Shown: positions 57,501 through 64,000 of the stretch, piece after piece | Numbering within the stretch: the first letter of the stretch is position 1 | Layout: every line of letters starts with the position of its first letter | NCBI GenBank assembly: GCA_028583405.1 | Contig: JAPTMU010000432.1 | Location: forward strand, 1-64,000 | DNA length: 64,000 bases | DNA from: Pogonophryne albipinna | Lineage: Eukaryota > Chordata > Actinopteri > Perciformes > Artedidraconidae | Direction of reading: 5' to 3' | Made by a program: the position numbers and the translations under genes | The notes under the pieces: model-generated | The model's database searches: none | What the model saw: only the letters and a program-made list of their open reading frames with translations | What the model was told of the DNA's origin: nothing

Positions 57501-60091
57501 CTCTCTATGGAGCACCTGAAGGTCAGGATCCTCTCTATGGAGCACCTGAAGGTCAGGATGCTCTCTATGGAGCACCTGAAGGTCAGGATCCTCTCTATGG
57601 AGCACCTGAAGGTCAGGATCCTCTCTATGGTGCACCTGAAGGTCAGGATCCTCTCTATGGAGCACCTGAATGTCAGGATCCTCTCTATGGAGCACCTGAA
57701 GGTCAGGATCCTCTCTATGGAGCACCTGAATGTCAGGATCCTCTCTATGGTGCACCTGAAGGTCAGGATCCTCTCTATGGAGCACCTGAATGTCAGGATC
57801 CTCTCTATGGAGCACCTGAAGGTCAGGATCCTCTCTATGGAGCACCTGTAGAAGGTCAGGATGCTCTCTATGGAGCACCTGTAGAAGGTCAGGATCCTCT
57901 CTATGGAGCACCTGAAGGTCAGGATCCTCTCTATGGAGCACCTGAAGGAGGTCAGGATCCTCTCTATTGAGCACCTGAAGGTCAGGATCCTCTCTATGGT
58001 GCACCTGAAGGTCAGGATCCTCTCTATGGAGCACCTGAAGGTCAGGATCCTCTCTATGGTGCACCTGAAGGTCAGGATGCTCTCTATGGAGCACCTGCAG
58101 GTCAGGATCCTCTCTATGGAGCACCTGAAGGTCAGGATCCTCTCTATGGAGCACCTGAAGGTCAGGATGCTCTCTATGGAGCACCTGAATGTCAGGATCC
58201 TCTCTATGGAGCACCTGAAGGTCAGGATCCTCTCTATGGAGCACCTGAATGTCAGGATCCTCTCTATGGAGCACCTGAAGGTCAGGATCCTCTCTATGGA
58301 GCACCTGAAGGTCAGGATGCTCTCTATGGAGCACCTGAAGGTCAGGATGCTCTCTATGGAGCACCTGAATGTCAGGATCCTCTCTATGGAGCACCTGAAT
58401 GTCAGGATCCTCTCTATGGAGCACCTGAAGGTCAGGATCCTCTCTATGGAGCACCTGAATGTCAGGATCCTCTCTATGGTGCACCTGAAGGTCAGGATCC
58501 TCTCTATGGAGCACCTGAATGTCAGGATCCTCTCTATGGAGCACCTGAAGGTCAGGATCCTCTCTATGGAGCACCTGTAGAAGGTCAGGATGCTCTCTAT
58601 GGAGCACCTGTAGAAGGTCAGGATCCTCTCTATGGAGCACCTGAAGGTCAGGATCCTCTCTATGGAGCACCTGAAGGTCAGGATCCTCTCTATGGTGCAC
58701 CTGAAGGTCAGGATCCTCTCTATGGAGCACCTGAAGGTCAGGATCCTCTCTGTGGTGCACCTGAAGGTCAGGATGCTCTCTATGGAGCACCTGTAGAAGG
58801 TCAGGATGCTCTCTATGGAGCACCTGAAGGTCAGGATCCTCTCTATGGAGCACCTGTAGAAGGTCAGGATGCTCTCTATGGAGCACCTGAAGGTCAGGAT
58901 GCTCTCTATGGAGCACCTGAAGGTCAGGATCCTTTCTATGGAGCACCTGAAGGTCAGGATCCTCTCTATGGATCACCTGAAGGTCAGGATCCTTTCTATG
59001 GAGCACCTGAAGGTCAGGATCCTCTCTATGGAGCACCTGAAGGTCAGGATGCTCTCTATGGAGCACCTGAAGGTCAGGATCCTTTCTATGGAGCACCTGA
59101 AGGTCAGGATCCTCTCTATGGAGCACCTGAAGGTCAGGATGCTCTCTATGGAGCACCTGAAGGTCAGGATCCTCTCTATGGAGCACCTGAAGGTCAGGAT
59201 CCTTTCTATGGAGCACCTGAAGGTCAGGATGCTCTCTATGGAGCACCTGAAGGTCAGGATCCTCTCTATGGAGCACCTGAAGGTCAGGATCCTTTCTATG
59301 GAGCACCTGAAGGTCAGGATGCTCTCTATGGAGCACCTGAAGGAGGTCAGGATGCTCTCTGTGGAGCACCTGTAGAAGGTCAGGATCCTCTCTATGGAGC
59401 ACCTGAAGGTCAGGATGCTCTCTATGGAGCACCTGAAGGTCAGGATCCTCTCTATGGAGCACCTGAAGGTCAGGATGCTCTCTATGGAGCACCTGAAGGT
59501 CAGGATGCTCTCTATGGAGCACCTGTAGAAGGTCAGGATGCTCTCTATGGAGCACCTGAAGGTCAGGATCCTCTCTATGGAGCACCTGAAGGTCAGGATG
59601 CTCTCTATGGAGCACCTGTAGAAGGTCAGGATCCTCTCTATGGAGCACCTGAAGGTCAGGATGCTCTCTATGGTGCACCTGAAGGTCAGGATCCTCTCTA
59701 TGGAGCACCTGAAGGTCAGGATGCTCTCTATGGAGCACCTGAAGGTCAGGATGCTCTCTATGGAGCACCTGAAGGTCAGGATCCTCTCTATGGAGCACCT
59801 GTAGAAGGTCAGGATGCTCTCTATGGTGCACCTGAAGGTCAGGATCCTCTCTATGGAGCACCTGAAGGTCAGGATCCTCTCTATGGAGCACCTGAAGGTC
59901 AGGATCCTCTCTATGGAGCACCTGTAGAAGGTCAGGATCCTCTCTATGGTGCACCTGAAGGTCAGGATCCTCTCTATGGAGCACCTGAAGGTCAGGATCC
60001 TCTCTGTGGTGCACCTGAAGGTCAGGATGCTCTCTATGGAGCACCTGTAGAAGGTCAGGATGCTCTCTATGGAGCACCTGAAGGTCAGGAT

Positions 60092-61091
60092 NNNNNNNNN
60101 NNNNNNNNNNNNNNNNNNNNNNNNNNNNNNNNNNNNNNNNNNNNNNNNNNNNNNNNNNNNNNNNNNNNNNNNNNNNNNNNNNNNNNNNNNNNNNNNNNNN
60201 NNNNNNNNNNNNNNNNNNNNNNNNNNNNNNNNNNNNNNNNNNNNNNNNNNNNNNNNNNNNNNNNNNNNNNNNNNNNNNNNNNNNNNNNNNNNNNNNNNNN
60301 NNNNNNNNNNNNNNNNNNNNNNNNNNNNNNNNNNNNNNNNNNNNNNNNNNNNNNNNNNNNNNNNNNNNNNNNNNNNNNNNNNNNNNNNNNNNNNNNNNNN
60401 NNNNNNNNNNNNNNNNNNNNNNNNNNNNNNNNNNNNNNNNNNNNNNNNNNNNNNNNNNNNNNNNNNNNNNNNNNNNNNNNNNNNNNNNNNNNNNNNNNNN
60501 NNNNNNNNNNNNNNNNNNNNNNNNNNNNNNNNNNNNNNNNNNNNNNNNNNNNNNNNNNNNNNNNNNNNNNNNNNNNNNNNNNNNNNNNNNNNNNNNNNNN
60601 NNNNNNNNNNNNNNNNNNNNNNNNNNNNNNNNNNNNNNNNNNNNNNNNNNNNNNNNNNNNNNNNNNNNNNNNNNNNNNNNNNNNNNNNNNNNNNNNNNNN
60701 NNNNNNNNNNNNNNNNNNNNNNNNNNNNNNNNNNNNNNNNNNNNNNNNNNNNNNNNNNNNNNNNNNNNNNNNNNNNNNNNNNNNNNNNNNNNNNNNNNNN
60801 NNNNNNNNNNNNNNNNNNNNNNNNNNNNNNNNNNNNNNNNNNNNNNNNNNNNNNNNNNNNNNNNNNNNNNNNNNNNNNNNNNNNNNNNNNNNNNNNNNNN
60901 NNNNNNNNNNNNNNNNNNNNNNNNNNNNNNNNNNNNNNNNNNNNNNNNNNNNNNNNNNNNNNNNNNNNNNNNNNNNNNNNNNNNNNNNNNNNNNNNNNNN
61001 NNNNNNNNNNNNNNNNNNNNNNNNNNNNNNNNNNNNNNNNNNNNNNNNNNNNNNNNNNNNNNNNNNNNNNNNNNNNNNNNNNNNNNNNNNN
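60092..61091. other. Assembly gap of exactly 1000 N
   Basis: A run of 1000 undetermined bases inside the 30-bp array. A round number normally denotes a gap of unknown size, so the true array length is unknown. Confidence 0.98.
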
Positions 61092-61520
61092 GAGCAACCT
61101 GAAGGTCAGGATCCTCTCTATTGAGCACCTGAAGGTCAGGATCCTCTCTATGGAGCACCTGAAGGTAAGGATGCTGAAGGTTCAGGATGCCTCTATGGAG
61201 CACCTGAAGTAGGTCAGGATAGCCTTCTCTATGGGAGCACCTGAAGGAGTTCAGGGATGCTCTCTATGGAGCACATGAAGAAGTCAGGATGCTCTCTATG
61301 GAAGGCACTGAAGGTCCAGGATTCCTCTCTATGGAGCACCTGTAGAAGGTGTTCAGGGCTTGCTCCTCTATGGAGCACCTGAAGGTCAGGATCCTTTCTA
61401 TGGTGAGCACTGAAGGTTCAGGATCCTCTCTATTGGAGCACCTGAAGGTCAGGATCCTTTCTAGGGAGCACCTGAAGGTCAGGATCCTCTCTATGGAGCA
61501 CCTGAAGGTAGGATGCTCTC
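61092..61520. other. Indel-rich array segment next to the gap
   Basis: Units here carry many one-base insertions and deletions ('gaaggtaaggatgctgaaggttcagg', 'atgggagcac', 'agttcaggga'), unlike the clean units before the gap and beyond about 61600. This looks like an unpolished contig end. Confidence 0.75.
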
Positions 61521-64000
61521 TATGGAGCACCTGAAGGTCAGGATCCTTTCTATGGAGCACCTGAAGGTCGGATTCCTTTCTATGGAGCACCTGAAGGTCA
61601 GGATCCTCTCTATGGAGCACCTGAAGGTCAGGATGCTCTCTATGGAGCACCTGAAGGTCAGGATCCTCTCTATGGAGCACCTGAAGAAGGATCCTCTCTA
61701 TGGAGCACCTGAAGGTCAGGATCCTCTCTATGGAGCACCTGAAGAAGGATCCTCTCTATGGAGCACCTGAAGGTCAGGGTCCTCTCTATGGAGCACCTGA
61801 AGGTCAGGACCCTCTCTATGGAGCACCTGAAGGTCAGGATCCTCTCTATGGAGCACCTGAAGGTCAGGATGCTCTCTATGGAGCACCTGAAGGTCAGGAT
61901 CCTCTCTATGGAGCACCTGAAGGTCAGGATGCTATCTATGGAGCACCTGTAGAAGGTCAGGATGCTCTCTATGGAGCACCTGTAGAAGGTCAGGATGCTC
62001 TCTATGGAGCACCTGTAGAAGGTCAGGATCCTCTCTATGGAGCACCTGTCGAAGGTCAGGATCCTCTCTATGGAGCACCTGAAGAAGGATCCTCTCTATG
62101 GAGCACCTGAAGAAGGATCCTCTCTATGGAGCACCTGAAGAAGGTCAGGATGCTCTCTATGGAGCACCTGAAGAAGGATCCTCTCTATGGAGCACCTGAA
62201 GGTCAGGATCCTCTCTATGGAGCACCTGAAGGTCAGGATCCTCTCTATGGAGCACCTGAAGGTCAGGATCCTCTCTATGGAGCACCTGTAGAAGGTCAGG
62301 ATGCTCTCTATGGAGCACCTGAAGGTCAGGATGCTCTCTATGGAGCACCTGTAGAAGGTCAGGATCCTCTCTATGGAGCACCTGTAGAAGGTCAGGATCC
62401 TCTCTATGGAGCACCTGAAGGTCAGGATCCTCTCTATGGAGCACCTGAAGAAGGATGCTCTCTATGGAGCACCTGAAGGTCAGGATGCTCTCTATGGTGC
62501 ACCTGTAGAAGGTCAGGATGCTCTCTATGGAGCACCTGAAGGTCAGGATGCTCTCTATGGTGCACCTGTAGAAGGTCAGGATGCTCTCTATGGAGCACCT
62601 GAAGAAGGATGCTCTCTATGGAGCACCTGAAGGTCAGGATGCTCTCTATGGTGCACCTGTAGAAGGTCAGGATCCTCTCTATGGAGCACCTGAAGGTCAG
62701 GATGCTCTCTATGGAGCACCTGAAGGAGGTCAGGATGCTCTCTATGGAGCACCTGAAGGAGGTCAGGATGCTCTCTATGGAGCACCTGAAGAAGGTCAGG
62801 ATGCTCTCTATGGAGCACCTGAAGGTCAGGATCCTCTCTATGGAGCACCTGTAGAAGGTCAGGATGCTCTCTATGGAGCACCTGAAGGTCAGGATGCTCT
62901 CTATGGAGCACCTGAAGGTCAGGATCCTTTCTATGGAGCACCTGAAGGTCAGGATCCTCTCTATGGAGCACCTGAAGGTCAGGATCCTTTCTATGGAGCA
63001 CCTGAAGGTCAGGATCCTCTCTATGGAGCACCTGAAGGTCAGGATGCTCTCTATGGAGCACCTGAAGGTCAGGATCCTTTCTATGGAGCACCTGAAGGTC
63101 AGGATCCTCTCTATGGAGCACCTGAAGGTCAGGATGCTCTCTATGGAGCACCTGAAGGTCAGGATCCTTTCTATGGAGCACCTGAAGGTCAGGATGCTCT
63201 CTATGGAGCACCTGAAGGTCAGGATCCTCTCTATGGAGCACCTGTAGAAGGTCAGGATGCTCTCTATGGAGCACCTGAAGGTCAGGATCCTCTCTATGGA
63301 GCACCTGAAGGTCAGGATCCTCTCTATGGAGCACCTGAAGGTCAGGATCCTTTCTATGGAGCACCTGAAGGTCAGGATCCTCTCTATGGAGCACCTGAAG
63401 AAGGATCCTCTCTATGGAGCACCTGAAGGTCAGGATGCTCTCTATGGAGCACCTGTAGAAGGTCAGGATGCTCTCTATGGAGCACCTGAAGGTCAGGATC
63501 CTCTCTATGGAGCACCTGTAGAAGGTCAGGATGCTCTCTATGGAGCACCTGTAGAAGGTCAGGATCCTCTCTATGGAGCACCTGCAGGTCAGGATGCTCT
63601 CTATGGAGCACCTGTAGAAGGTCAGGATCCTCTCTATGGAGCACCTGAAGGTCAGGATGCTCTCTATGGAGCACCTGAAGGTCAGGATGCTCTCTATGGA
63701 GCACCTGTAGAAGGTCAGGATCCTCTCTATGGAGCACCTGTAGAAGGTCAGGATGCTCTCTATGGTGCACCTGTAGAAGGTCAGGATCCTCTCTATGGAG
63801 CACCTGTAGAAGGTCAGGATGCTCTCTATGGAGCACCTGAAGGTCAGGATGCTCTCTATGGAGCACCTGTAGAAGGTCAGGATCCTCTCTATGGAGCACC
63901 TGTAGAAGGTCAGGATGCTCTCTATGGTGCACCTGTAGAAGGTCAGGATCCTCTCTATGGAGCACCTGAAGGTCAGGATGCTCTCTATGGAGCACCTGTA

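Larger units (their letters stand above)
57501..64000. repeat. 30-bp minisatellite, continues past the window
   Basis: The basic unit is 'ctctctatggagcacctgaa' plus 'ggtcaggatc'. 33-bp variants carry 'gtagaaggtc' or 'gaaggaggtc', and 27-bp variants read 'gaagaaggatcc'. A C/G change at the last base alternates GGATCC (BamHI) with GGATGC. At least 180 copies are visible in total, with a 1000-N gap at 60092-61091. Nearly all units are multiples of three, so long open frames appear on both strands. I see no start context or domain that would make them genes. Confidence 0.95.

Overview
The window is eukaryotic nuclear DNA, almost certainly from a teleost fish. The evidence is an intronless replication-dependent histone cluster with histone 3' stem-loops, a three-exon caudal-type (CDX1-like) homeobox gene with GT-AG introns, an RTE/Rex3-like LINE ending in a GATG-type tail, many short terminal-inverted-repeat elements, long CA/GT microsatellites, and several kilobase-scale minisatellites. 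The species cannot be fixed from the sequence.

Layout. (1) Positions 1-11.9 kb are part of a histone cluster: an H2A 3'-end remnant (+), H2B (+), H4 (+), a second H2B (+), H2A (-) and a second H4 (-). Each intact gene has a histone-type promoter and the same 16-nt 3' stem-loop. No H3 or H1 gene is visible. A nested pair of inverted-repeat elements lies between the first H2B and the first H4. (2) Positions 12-36.7 kb are repeat territory. They hold a 48-bp minisatellite, an old LINE tail split by a 103-bp hAT-like element, and two 57-bp minisatellites in opposite orientation. Between those two lie a frameshifted RTE-type LINE (20.3-23.6 kb) and a 55-bp minisatellite. A 38-bp minisatellite, several GT/CA tracts and further inverted-repeat elements follow. 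(3) Positions 37.8-47.3 kb hold the caudal homeobox gene on the minus strand: exon 1 at 46851-47331, exon 2 at 39859-40007 and exon 3 from 38017 to the stop at 37793. The exons join in frame to 284 residues. (4) From 48.3 kb to the end the window is mostly satellite-like: a 33-bp array of about 7.2 kb, a CA/CAGA tract, and a 30-bp array that runs off the end and is broken by a 1000-N assembly gap.

The most interesting observation is in intron 2 of the caudal gene. A tandem duplication has made a second copy of the intron 2/exon 3 boundary (38914-38952) with an intact AG acceptor. It encodes homeodomain recognition-helix residues with lysine instead of glutamine at homeodomain position 50 and runs to its own stop codon at 38821. 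It lies closer to exon 2 than the normal exon 3, so the locus either makes an alternative K50 isoform or suppresses a strong decoy acceptor. Other points worth checking are a cysteine in both H2B proteins, the two inverted 57-bp arrays, the roughly 2-kb higher-order periodicity in the 33-bp array, and the indel-rich sequence just after the assembly gap.

The very long repetitive open frames over the minisatellites are treated as by-products of unit lengths divisible by three, not as genes.
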